Part shown: positions 34,265 through 46,300 of the stretch, one piece after another
Layout of the letters: each line of letters begins with the position of its first letter
Position numbering within the stretch: position 1 is the first letter of the stretch
NCBI GenBank assembly: GCA_949152475.1
Contig: OX424561.1
Span: forward strand, 1,736,001-1,800,000
Length of the DNA: 64,000 bases
DNA from: Terebella lapidaria
Lineage: Eukaryota > Annelida > Polychaeta > Terebellida > Terebellidae
Reading direction: 5' to 3'
Made by a program: the position numbers and the translations under genes
Notes under the pieces: generated by a model
Database searches by the model: none
Seen by the model: the letters and a program-made list of their open reading frames with translations, nothing else
What the model was told of the DNA's origin: nothing

Positions 34265-36131
34265 TTAAGGCATTTCAGCAGAAATGCCTATATGGTTTTG
34301 TAAAAAAAAAATTTTTTTTTACTTTTCGGTTTTCGCACGATCACTCCAGTTTGCCTGGATGTATCTTTGCCAAATTTTCACCGCTTATTGGAAATGTTGT
34401 GTCAAAGAAGCCTATCGTTTTTGAGCCGGCTCGGGGCCCGTGAGGAATGAATTTAATGTTTCTGGTTTCCGCACGATAACTAGAAATTATTCAGTGATTG
34501 GGAAGATGAACTCGAAGTATTAGAGAAGCCCTTCTTCAGTTTGAAATGTATGGGGGATTTTCAAAAGTTTTGGGGGATTTAAAAAAAAATTATGGGGGGA
34601 GTTTCAAAAAGTTGTGTGACATTTTGGGGGTGTACTTTTAAAAACAATTTTATTCAATCATCAACTGCGATAGTTGTATATAAATAATAGAATATAATAC
34701 ACATGTAGAATAGAATTTTTTATCTCATTTTCTCATCAGCAGTACATGTCAATATATATACAGATTTGTGCAAATATTTTTTTTAGGAGGATTGTAGCTA
34801 TAATTGTGTGCGTGAGAAACCACGATCTGAATCACCACCGTGGTCGTCACCACGATCTGAATCACCACCGTGAATGCCTGCTGTCAGTGTGTATATGTCA
34901 ACAGTAACACATGGTTGTTGCCAGTGACTTCTTCTTGCCGCTGCTGCTCAGTTCAATCCTCCATCAAATCAAACAAAGACAAGTTAGGGGTTTTATGGAT
35001 GACCATTGATCGACCTTGACCCAAACTTTTTACGCTGAGTCAACATTTTTTCGTTTTCGTCGATATCTCGGAAACGGTGCGTTATAGAGTGAAACGGACA
35101 TTATTCTCAGACTCGTCGCCCTAGACAAACGAGTCTTTTAAGGGTATTAGGGATGACCTTGACCTGAAATTTTTTCGCTTAGTCGGCATTTTTCGTTTTC
35201 GTCGATATCTCGGAACCGGTGCGTCGTAGAGCGAAACGGACATTATTTTCGGACTCGTCGCCCTAGACAAATATGTCTTAGGGGTGTTATCGATGACCAT
35301 TGACCTTGACCATGTTGACCTTAATTTTTTTTGCTGAGTCGGCATTTTACGTTTTCGTCGATATCTCAGAAGTGGTGCGTCGTAGAGCGAAACAGACATT
35401 ATTTTCAGACTCGTCGCCATGTCCTAAGGGTATTAGGGATGACCTTTGACCTTGACCTTAAATTTTTTCGTTGAAATCGGTGCATATTAGAGCGAAACGG
35501 CCGTTATTTTCAAACTCGTGGCCCGAGACAAACATATCTAAGGGGTACTAGGAATGAACTTTGACCTTGACAATTTTTTTGCCGAGTCGGCATTTCACAT
35601 TTTCAACGATATCCCGGAAACAGTGAGTCGTAGAGCGAAACGGACGTTATTTTCGGACTCGTCGCACTAGACAAACAAAGCTAAGGGGTATCATGGATGA
35701 ACTCTGACCTTGACCTTAAATTTTTCCGCTGAGTCTACGTTTCAATATCTCGGAAACGGTGCGTCGTAGAGTGAAACGGACGTTATTTTCAGACTCGTCG
35801 CACTAGAAGAAAAGTCTAAGGGGTATTATGGATGAACTCCTTAATACCTTGAATTTTTTGCTGAGTCAGCATTTTTCGTTTTCGGCGATATCTCGGAAAC
35901 GGCGCGGCGTAGAGCGAAACGGACGTTATTTTCTGATTCATGGCTCTAGGCAAACATGTCTAAGAGGTATTGTTGATGAACTTTGACCTCAAATTTTTTT
36001 GCCGAGTCAACATTTTTCATTTTCGTCAATATCTTGGAAACAATGCGTGGTAAAGCCTGTGGCAAACATATTATAAATTGGTCTTAGCACTGAAATGCCT
36101 CCAAGGCATATTTAGGCCTTGATGTCCAGTT
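34265..36131 (+). mobile_element. Family F2 element with tandem array, copy a
   Basis: Starts TTAAGGCATTTCAGCAGAAATGCC (hairpin) and ends GAAATGCCTCCAAGGCATATTTAGGCCTTG (inverse of the start plus small palindrome). The middle (about 34980-36060) is a degenerate tandem array with units of roughly 130-150 bp containing GATATCTCGGAAACGGTGCG and GTAGAGCGAAACGGACGTTA. Many units contain TGACCTTGA. No protein is encoded; open frames across it are by-products of the repeats. A duplicated CACGATCTGAATCACCACCG lies at about 34830-34872. Confidence 0.8.
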
Positions 36132-36535
36132 GATATCCATTTGTATATTGATTGGTTATGTCTGTGTTTATTTGTCAAATTACTCAATGTACTGTGTCAT
36201 GATTAACGGAGTGCAAATTCATAGGGCTCTGCCTGGAACTTTCATTATTGATATCAATGAAGCACATGCACTGGCCTGACAAAGACATTTTGTCTAAATT
36301 AACATATTTTGGGCAACAGGGATGACAGGGCCCTACGGGGATACACTCACGTGGTCGTCATCAACCTAATTGTCTAGTTTCGTTAGTTGACAAAAAATGC
36401 TTCAAAAACTATTGCAGATGTTTGGCTTCGAAGATGAATGTTTTGCAGATTTCAATGCTGCAGCTTTTTTGCTATCAATTGCAGGTTTGCGATCACCTAG
36501 ATGTGTGAAGATCTTTGTGAACATCTGTTGCGAAC
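36132..36535 (+). other. Upstream region of the host gene
   Basis: No promoter motif that I can support. TTGCAG at 36478-36483 could be a splice acceptor for an upstream non-coding exon. An in-frame TGA at 36518-36520 lies before the ATG at 36536. Confidence 0.35.
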
Positions 36536-37346
36536 ATGAAGAACAAAAAAGCTAATGAGCCATTGCCGCCGATCCGACACCACTCACCAGATGAGGAGGT
36601 GTCCGCCCTTCCTCCAGAGAAAACCAGTCCTTCACCGGACAGCAAAGATGTCATCGAAGTAAAGAACAGCGAGCCACTGCCACCAATCCGAGCCAGCTCA
36701 CAGCCCGGCAAAGTCTCACCAACGTCCTCCCAATCAGGGAATCCACTTCCAGATGGCCAGCTGGCTCAGCCTGAGGTAACCCGCTCTCTCTCACGACTGG
36801 GTAGTGCCTCGAGCCTCAAAGTCCTGCCAGAGATACCGCTGTCTGACAATCAACAGAGCGAAGCACACACACAGAAATCTGATCTTGAACATCACCAGAA
36901 CCTAGCAACAGACAGCATTGATGACACTGGGTCACAGCCAGCACTTGGTGACACCGATGTGATTCCATCGACACCGAAGAATCCCAACCTCGGAGACTTG
37001 CCTGAGGCGATACCAACAGTCGAGGAAGTCACACTTAGCCGTCGCAGCATGCCTCTCAAACCCCGTCGGCTCAATGTTAGTAGGGAGGAGCATGCTCCCT
37101 CACAGTCCCCAGCAAGGTTGGTGCATGTTTGAACGCTACAAACTGCTTTCGTCAGAGGTCATGTAATAGTACTGTATAATGGAAGAGAATGATTTGCATT
37201 TGTGTGTCAGAGCACATTGTATAGCTAACATTTGTGTAGTGGAATAATATATTATTACATCTGTGATTGTCATTCACTATTCAGGTTAGCTGAACGTACT
37301 GAAGGGGGAAAGAGAAAAGGCAGGAAAAATAGGAAGAACGAAGATG
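36536..37346 (+). CDS. Host gene exons 1-2: disordered N-terminus
   Basis: Exon 1 (36536-37116) encodes about 193 residues rich in Pro, Ser, Glu and Asp, with two short repeats of EPLPPIR (about residues 7 and 45) and no fold I recognise. Exon 2 (37285-37346) adds a very basic patch (GGKRKGRKNRKN), which could be a nuclear-localisation or membrane-binding signal. The donor of exon 1 is AAG|GTTGGT, weak but in phase. The next intron contains a TA-flanked MITE. Confidence 0.75.
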
Positions 37347-40300
37347 GTAAGCCCTTAATATTACACCTTGTGCTCTCGAAAACCCCCAAAAAGCTTGAAA
37401 AATATGTTTTCGGTTTGAATACTACCGTATTTATTCAATTAGTTCGAACACTCTAATAATTCGAACACCAAAAATTATTCAAGAAAATAATTTTTAAATT
37501 GACTCGTTTAGTTCGAACAGTCAAATTTACGATCAAAATTTCGATTGAAAAACGAACGAAATCAACTTGCCAGCTGCCAAAAATTACAACTCGCCAGGTG
37601 GCAGCACTACGAAATGAGTAATCAGCGATATATTCGCCAGGTGGCAGCGTGTGCGATTAGGCCTACCAATGCTAGGGTATAAGACAAAATGCGCGGACCT
37701 CACAGTGCCAAACGGTTTGCTGCCCATTGAAGATTTTCCGAGTCGAGTGACTTGATTGCACATGCAATATGACTAGAATCTAGCATCAATGCGAGATTAT
37801 AAATTATTATAAGTTATCCAAGTTTTTTTTTAAATGCTAGTTGTCTGCAGTTAACCTATCAATCGTACAGGCCCTAACCAGCCAGCATGAGAGGCATCTG
37901 TCAATTCGCGTAGGCCTATCTGCCATGGCATGATCGATCTGGGTTTGTTTTTCTTTTTCTTTTCGACGGACGATTTTATCGTGAATCTAATAATTCGAAC
38001 ATTTCAAAATTTAATTATTTTTAGCTGTTCGAACTAATTGAATAAATACGGTAAGTATTACTATCGTGTTTGATGAACTGCACTGGTGACTCTCTACTTG
38101 CCTGTGAATGTTTGTTGTCATGGTTACAGAGCCTGCTCTAGGACCTGGGGAAGAACGGGTTGTGATTCAGGCGTGGGGGTATGAGGACCGCTATAGGACT
38201 GGCTACATCAAAGTGGGCTCCAAGAATCTGCTCCACTTGAAGGACGGCCCTGATGTGCGTGGCTTCCACCTGGCCACGCTGTTTCCTGTGCCGGAGTTCG
38301 ACCGAGAGCCTGAGGTCTCCAAGTTTGACACGTGGAAGAGTCCCGCCCAGGCCCAGGCTCTTGTGGAGTACCTGGCCATCGTCCCGAATGGCGCCTACGT
38401 CCTGGGGGCCACCATGGACGAGGTGTCCAAGAACCTGAGCAAGGAGGCACGGGCTGCCCTCAAAGACCTCGGGGTGGGCACGGCACAGCTCACATACCGC
38501 TGCTCACTCGCCTTCATCGCACAGAAAGGCAGTCCACAGCAGACTGTTCAGGAACTGGCCGAGAGGAACCAGGGCCCCGTCCACCTTAGTGGAGTGCTAT
38601 GCCTCGGCAAACAGCTTGGTGTGTGATGCTGCGTATCCACAACCATGTATTGTGACAGATTTTAATTGTAGTTGGGCAGTTTGTATCAGGATTTGTTACT
38701 TTCATGGAAAATTACTGTTGCTTTGCAGATGAGGAGACTGAAACCAAAGAGGTTTCAATACCAATAACCAAGGAAAGTGATGGTAAAATTCAGTTCATAT
38801 CTCCTAAACGTAAAAAATATATATTCTAATTGATGCTGTCAGTGTTTATGGTGTTATCCAAGGAACCAGTGTAATTTAAGCATCACCAGTGCAAATGCCA
38901 AATGTTTGACCTAATTCCACGCTGTTTGTAATATGTTCATTCTGTAGATCATGTGGACAGCAAGAAACGTTTGACCGTCTCCAGGTCAGATATCATGGCA
39001 AAGTACAGTGAGATGGAACAGTTTCCAGTGCGCTGTATCAAGGTGATTACTGCAGCTGTTTCAGTTATGCAATTAACCTGTTCTTCTATGATTGTGGTTC
39101 TCCTTAGCAGTACTCCACATATTATATATAGAGGAAGTTGTTGTGTCTATTGTAGTTCATGAAAGTTGACTTTCACAATTTGTTTTTTATTCGTGTGAGT
39201 GTAAGATTTATGGTTTCAATGCAAATGGCTCATATTGACCAAGTGAATGAATATGATTTGATCATTGTGAAGGACGTGTTCAGACCCGAGAAGACGCTTT
39301 TCAAACTGGACCTGAACGGCGTGGATCAACTGACGGATATCTTCTTCCGACTCTTGAAGGACGCAGACACTAAGTTTGACTTGTTGGAGCACGCAAGTTT
39401 GGTGGGCTGCGTCCACCTCTCAGACCAAGGCCTGCAGTGGCTGGCAGAAATCTGCCCCAGCCTCAAATCTGTGAGTTACATTTTCATTGTCATTGACTCC
39501 TATCTCCTATTATAGACACCCAGAGTGTTTATCACGGGGGTAAGTATATAAACTTACGTTACTGGACTTCTTGGTGATGGACATCAAGTGTCCTGAGTAT
39601 TGTCAGTATGTATTCCATGAATACAGCAATAAGACACTAGGTCTGACAATGCACTCATGCTGATCAGGAAAATTTTAATATCAATATTATTAGCATACAA
39701 TTTGAGAGTTGGGGAGTGTTCTGCGTAGCGAGTTGTCACTTGACGGTTGTTGTCCGTTCACAGGTTAACCTGAGCGGCTGTCGAAGTCTGTCGGAGAAGT
39801 CTCTCCTCGCCATCCACACTTACTGTGGCTCAATCACTAGCGCCACCATGAAAGGATGCGATGTCGCGCTCGTTCCCCCGGCCACCGGCGACACTCGAGA
39901 CTTCAAACTGACGCTGGATGGCTGTCCCCTGCTGTCACCTAATCAGCAGAGTCTACAGTCAGGGCGGCCTCTCAGCACCGCCAGTGGGCAACTCCAAGGT
40001 CAGGGCTTAGTGTTTGATGATTATTCCAAATAATATGGACCAGTAAATTTTCTAATTGATATCGTTTATGTGTACCTTCCGTTCACTTTTTATGTAATTT
40101 TCTCATACACTAGATCTGCCACTGCACAAGACGATGAAGGTTGTTGTGATCAAGGAACAAGCAATGCCGCTCAGTGTTATTGATGCTCTCGACTCAGGCA
40201 AACTGCAGACTAACAGCAATCTGTCAGAATTCTGTACACGCTCAGGATTCTCCCTCAATCCCGACACAGACCTCAACCTTCTGGAGTGCACCATGGTAAA

Positions 40301-43300
40301 GGAAAAATAAACATGTTTCATAATTGGTGACTGTTCACGAGCTCCACGAGTTCACACTGGTAGATCTGGTTTATTCATGTACGTGTAACATTGTGTATTT
40401 TTATACAGCCATACTCAAGACTTGTCGGCACAGATTACACCGTGTACATGTTCCTGTGCCAAGACAAATCCTCCATTCCAAATCTTGTCACTCAAATCCT
40501 TGCCATCAAAACTCAGGTCAGCATCACCATGTGAAAATGTGGTTGTTTCAAGTTCTCTGAGCCGACATTGTGTCGCTCAGTCAGGGATAAAAGTTTAGAA
40601 ACTTGGGAGAGTCGTTAGCACAACTCTACTGTAATATACTAATAGCAGCAACTCTGAATATCCTAATCTTGTTTCAATTCTTTTGTTTTATCCATTCATT
40701 TTGTTTCCATGTGTAATTTCTAATGCCAGTTTTCTGGTCACTCAGGTGCCGAGTGCTGTGTTTGTCGTTGTTGGGGTTGCTGACACAGGGTCTCCTGAAG
40801 TAGATCCTACAAAGCTATCACAGTTGCTAGAAGAAAACCTGGCGCTCAGAGAGAAGCTGCTTTCTGATCACTTATCAGTAATTAACAGGTAAATATATCT
40901 TTTTATTATCATCGTGTAGCTGCTTCATTATTCAATGTTATCCGGCAGTGGGAATTAAATCCCGTATTCCACCCTAGCAACCACGCATAGTCCACCCGCG
41001 TTCTGATTGGTTTGGTTTAATTGTTTACATGGTGAAAAACATTATTGTAGATATATAATAAACCAAATACTGCCTACACGTGCTATTATTTTGCTCTTGG
41101 TCATTTCCGGACCCATCGCACGCTCGGTTTCCTGGAAATAACTAAGGGTAAAATAAAACCGCATATCAGTATTTGTCTTCGTTGACTTGACATGACCCTT
41201 TGCACCTGGCAAGGCCTGACCTGTATGTTCTACCACTATACAGTGAGGTTGATGATGTGGACAACCCGATGTCCTTCAAACAACAGAGAGTCGCGGCATG
41301 TTTGTACACCCTTCACGATAGTTTAGTCGCACGACAGCTGAAGGACGGACAACATTTGTTCGTGTGTCCCACTGTGCTCGGAACTAAACAAACATCGGTA
41401 TGTACTACAAGGAATCTGTTTTGATTTTACGTGTGTGATTTCAATGACATCTCTATCAGAGTGTATGATAGCCGGCACTGTAAACTAGGGAATTTTGATT
41501 TGCATTGATATTATTGTGTACTACCAATGTCATCAGAGTATCAGTGCCCTACGTGACACGTTGAAAGTCGCGGTGGATCGAGTCCGAGAGCTCCACCCGA
41601 TGTACAAACAGCTCCCTGGCGTCCTCTCTCAGCTGCTAACGTCACTACCATCTCGGCCGGGAGTCGTCCACGAGGCCGATATCGTCTCAAGACTCAGGGA
41701 AAAACACAGCAGCGTCTTCGGAACCAGACGACTGTTTTACAGGAAAGCTCTACAACTCATGCATAAATTCGTAAGTATTATCTCTCGAGTATGTCATATT
41801 GTGTATGGTTCATGTGAGTTTCTGTTGTTTACTTTTGTGTTATTTACTCCAGGGTCACTTGCTGTATGCACCTGGTAACCATGGCAACCCAGGGTTTGTA
41901 ATCACAGACCTGAGTTGGCTTTCTGGTATCATCCACAAACTGAGCAGTCTGAAGAAGCCAGCTAAAGATGTATCGGCTGAGATCCTGATGGTTCATCCGG
42001 ACACAGACGTGGTCGATCAACAGAGCGTGACAGACCTCACAGAGCCATGCACTGACAGCAAAGTAAGCTTTCCAACACAAATCCCATATTTATCTTGCAT
42101 ATTATCTTATCAAAAAAAATGTCCCTGTTTCAATTCATTTGTGGTCCAGAAAGGAACATAGTGATTGATGTTATATCTCTGCTCCTTTCCTGCCTTGCTC
42201 AGACCCAGCCTTTTGAAGAGTTACTGCAGAGCTTTGACCTCCTGTTCAGGGACCCCGTCAGCTCACACTTCATACTGACCACGGGTCTGCAACCCGAGCC
42301 TCCTGTCCCTCTTGTAAGTCCAGGCCTTCATCTGGGTTGTTCGCGATTGATGTTCGTGAGTTCTTTTGAAAGCTAAGAGTATCCTGTTTCTGGAGTGCTT
42401 GCAATGAAGTACACTCTAGTGAATTGAATTTGCACTGAGTGTATTTTGATTACTTTTATTCGTAGATTAAGTATCTCAACACTTATTTAGATGATGTAAT
42501 GTGATATCGTGCATCCATCCCTCCACCAGGACCACTACATCAGGAAGAACAAGAACATTAAGACTTTCTGCTGGAGTCTGCTGATCCCGGCCGGTCTGCC
42601 GTCTGACCTGCGTACCTCCCTGCTGCTCCGAGCGACTGTCGTCCATCCGCCGTCCATCGTCTGGGACCGAGGCTTCGTGTCGCAGCAGAGCCCTGTCGTG
42701 ACAGCCGTCACTGTGGAGGACTCCCCTGGTCAGTTGTTTTACATGAATGATGATATATCACAATTCTCATGACAAATATTCCCAAGATACATTCTCTAAT
42801 TGTTTTCTTTGTTTACTATAAATTTTTCTCAAGTTATGTGTAGATAGCCATCACGTATGCTAGTATTTATACAATCCTTGCCCAGTTGATACACATTATT
42901 TTCATTCCATTGGACGCCGTTTGTTTGACCAGCAGAAGGCACAAAGTTGGAGATCATCTCACAGACATGTCTCCCGCTTCCTGATCCGGATCATGTTGAA
43001 TCGTGGGATGCACACGCCCGAGATCTGCTAGGGAACACTGTGATGTTGTTCCGCTCTCCAATAGAACACTGGCTATACCGACACAACATCTTCTACACAA
43101 TACAGGTAACTTGATACCAGTCGTCAGGTGCAGTATTTAATTAAGGCATTTCGGCCCACAAGTCAGAAATGATATGTGGAAGAACCCTATTCTTTTTGAG
43201 CCGGATCCGAGGTCCGTGAGGATGAAATCAAGGCTAATTTTGAGACTTGGTTTCCGGACGATAACTGGAAAAATATTTGTGCAATAGTTGCAGAACTCTG

Positions 43301-46300
43301 CATGGAGGTTCATATGCCACCAGGGAAGAACCCTATTGATTTTGGGATCAATCCGTCAAACGACCTTTGACCTAGAGGTCAAAATAATTTTTTGCTGGTT
43401 CATCCTTGAGGCTTCCTGCATATCTCGGAAACCGTGCATCGTAGAGCGAAACGGACGTTATTTTCGGACTCGTCGCCCTAGACAAACATCTCTAAGGGGA
43501 ATTTTTTTTTTGATCCGGCTCCGAGGTCCGTGAGGATGAAATCGAGGCTGATCTTGAAACTTGGTTTCCGGACGATAACTCGAAAAATATACAGGCAATA
43601 GTTGCAGAATTTTGCACGGAGGTTTATATATCACCAGGGAAGAACCCTATTGATTTTGGGATCGATACCTCAAACGACCTTTGACCTAGAGGTCGAAATA
43701 ATTTTTTGCTGAGTCATCCTTGAGGCATCCTGCATATCTCGGGAACGGTGCGTCGTAGAGCAAAACGGACGTTATTTTCGGACTCGTCGCCCTAGACAAA
43801 CATATCTAAGGGGTATTATGGATGAACTTTGACCTTGACCCGAAATTTTTTTGCCGAGCCGGCATTTTTCGTTTTCGTCGATATCTCGGAAACGGTGCGT
43901 CGTAGAGCGAAACGGACGTTATTTTCGGACTCGCCGCCCTAGACAAACGTGTGTAAGGGGTATTATGGATGAACTTTGACCTTGACCCGAAATTTTTTGC
44001 CGAGTCGGCATTTTTCCTTTTCGTCGATATCTTGGAAACGGTGCGTCGTAGAGCGAAACGGACATTATTTTCGGACTCGTCGCCCTAGACAAACATGTCT
44101 AAGGGGTATTATAGATGAACTTTGACCTTGACCTTAAATTTTTTTGCCGAGTCGGCATTTTTCGTTTTCGTCGATATCTCGGAAACGGTGCATCGTAGAG
44201 CGAAACGGACGTTATTTTCGGATTGTCGCCCTAGACAAACATGTCTAAGGGGTATTATGGATGAACTTTGACCTTGACCCGAAATTTTTTGCCGAGTCGG
44301 CATTTTTCGTTTTCGTCGATATCTCGGAAACGGTGCGTCGTAGAGCGAAACAGACGTTATTTACGGATTGTCGCCCTAGACAAACATGTCTAAGGGGTAT
44401 TATGGATGAACTTTGACCTTGACCTTAAATTGTTTTGCCGAGTCGGCATTTTTCGTTTTCGTCGATATCTCGGAAACGGTGCGTCGTAGAGCGAAACGGA
44501 CGTTATTTTTGGACTCGTCACCCTAGACAAACATGTCTAAGGGGTATTATGGATGAACTTTGACCTTGACCCGAAATTTTTTTGCCGAGTCGGCATTTTT
44601 CGTTTTCATCGATATCTCGGAAACGGTGCGTCATAGAGCGAAACGGACGTTATTTTCGGACTCGTCGCCCTAGACAAACATGTCTAAAGGGTATTATGAA
44701 TGAACTATGACCTTGACCTGAAATTTTTTTGCCTAGTCGGCATTTTTCGTTTTCGTCCATATCTCGGAAACGGTGAGTCGTTGAGCGAAACGGACGTCAT
44801 TTTTGGACTCGACGACCTAGACAAACATGTCTAAGGGGTATTATGAATGAACTTTGACCTTGACCCGAAATTTTTTTGCCGACTCGGCATTTTTCCTTTT
44901 CGTCCATATCTCGGAAACGATGAGTCGTAGAGTGAAACGGATGTCATTTTTGGACTCGGCGACCTAGACAAACATGTCTAAGGGGTATTATGGATGAACT
45001 TTGACCTTGACCTTAAAGTTTTTTGCCGAGTCAGCATTTTTCGTTTTCGTTGATATCTCGGAAACGGTGCATTGTAGAGCGAAACGGACGTTGTTTTCGG
45101 ACTCGTGGCTCTAGACAAACATGTCTAAGGGGTATTACAGAAGAACTTTGACCTTGACCTGAAATGTTTTTTTGCTGAGCCGACATTTTTCATTTTCATC
45201 CATATCTAGGAAACGATGTGTCGTAGAGCCCATGGCTAAATATTACGAATCAGTCCTAACACCGAAATGCCTCCGAGGCATCTTTAGGCCTTGACGTCTA
45301 GTTTGGTAAATGTTTGTTTAGGCATGCAACTGATTCTAGACAGATGCAAAAATGTACACAAATTTATTACTTCCACTACACCATAATTCACCTGTGTAAA
45401 CTTTAAGGTCAAGGTCAAAAACATCACAGGAACGTGGCTATTTTTAGGTTACCGGACCTTTGGTCCGATAACCTATTGGCATGGCGTTGCGTCCGTCCGT
45501 CCGTCTAGCCGTCCGTCCGTCCGGCGTTAACATTTTTATCTTTAAAGTTTACGATCGAATCTTTCTGAAATTTGGCACAAAAATGCCTAAAAATATTTTG
45601 AGAAGGAGCTATTTTTTTGTTTTTTGATTTTCGCATTTTTTTCAAAATGGCGGCCGTTTTTGTTGAAAAATGCTCAATTTTGGATTTTGACGGCCATTTT
45701 CTCAAAAACTGTCTGATCAGTTTTGAGTTTTTGGTTTCAAAATATTCCCCTCGTATACCTCTGTGATATGTATAAGTTTGGTTGCCCTAAATTCGCCGAT
45801 CTCCGTGTTGCGACCATTTTGAATTTTTGACGAGTCGGCAAAGAAAATTTTTTTCGCCCCTAACCGCATTACTATCCATTTTGGGCCATTTCTAGGCAAA
45901 AAAAAATTTTCACTCTTTGAAAAAAGTTTTGGAATTTTCGACACTTTTTTCCTTCATAATGGGAGCTGTCAGGACAGTACTCATAGAACGCTTGAAGATA
46001 GAGCTTAGATATTGGCACTTTCAAATGAGAAGTCATATGTGGCGACTTGTGTGGTGACCTTGAATTTGACCTTGGATGACCTTGAAAAGGTCAAAACAGC
46101 CATTTTGGGTCGAAAAATGCCCAAATTTGTACCTGGTCTGTATTTTCTCGGAAACTGTCTGATCAGTTTTGAGATTTTTGTTCAAAAAAATTTCTCCTAC
46201 ATACCTCTGTGACGTGTATAAGTTTTGTTGCCCTTGAATCGCCGAATTCCGTGTGGCGGCCATTTTGAATTTTTGATGAGTCGGCGAAAAATCGCCCCAA

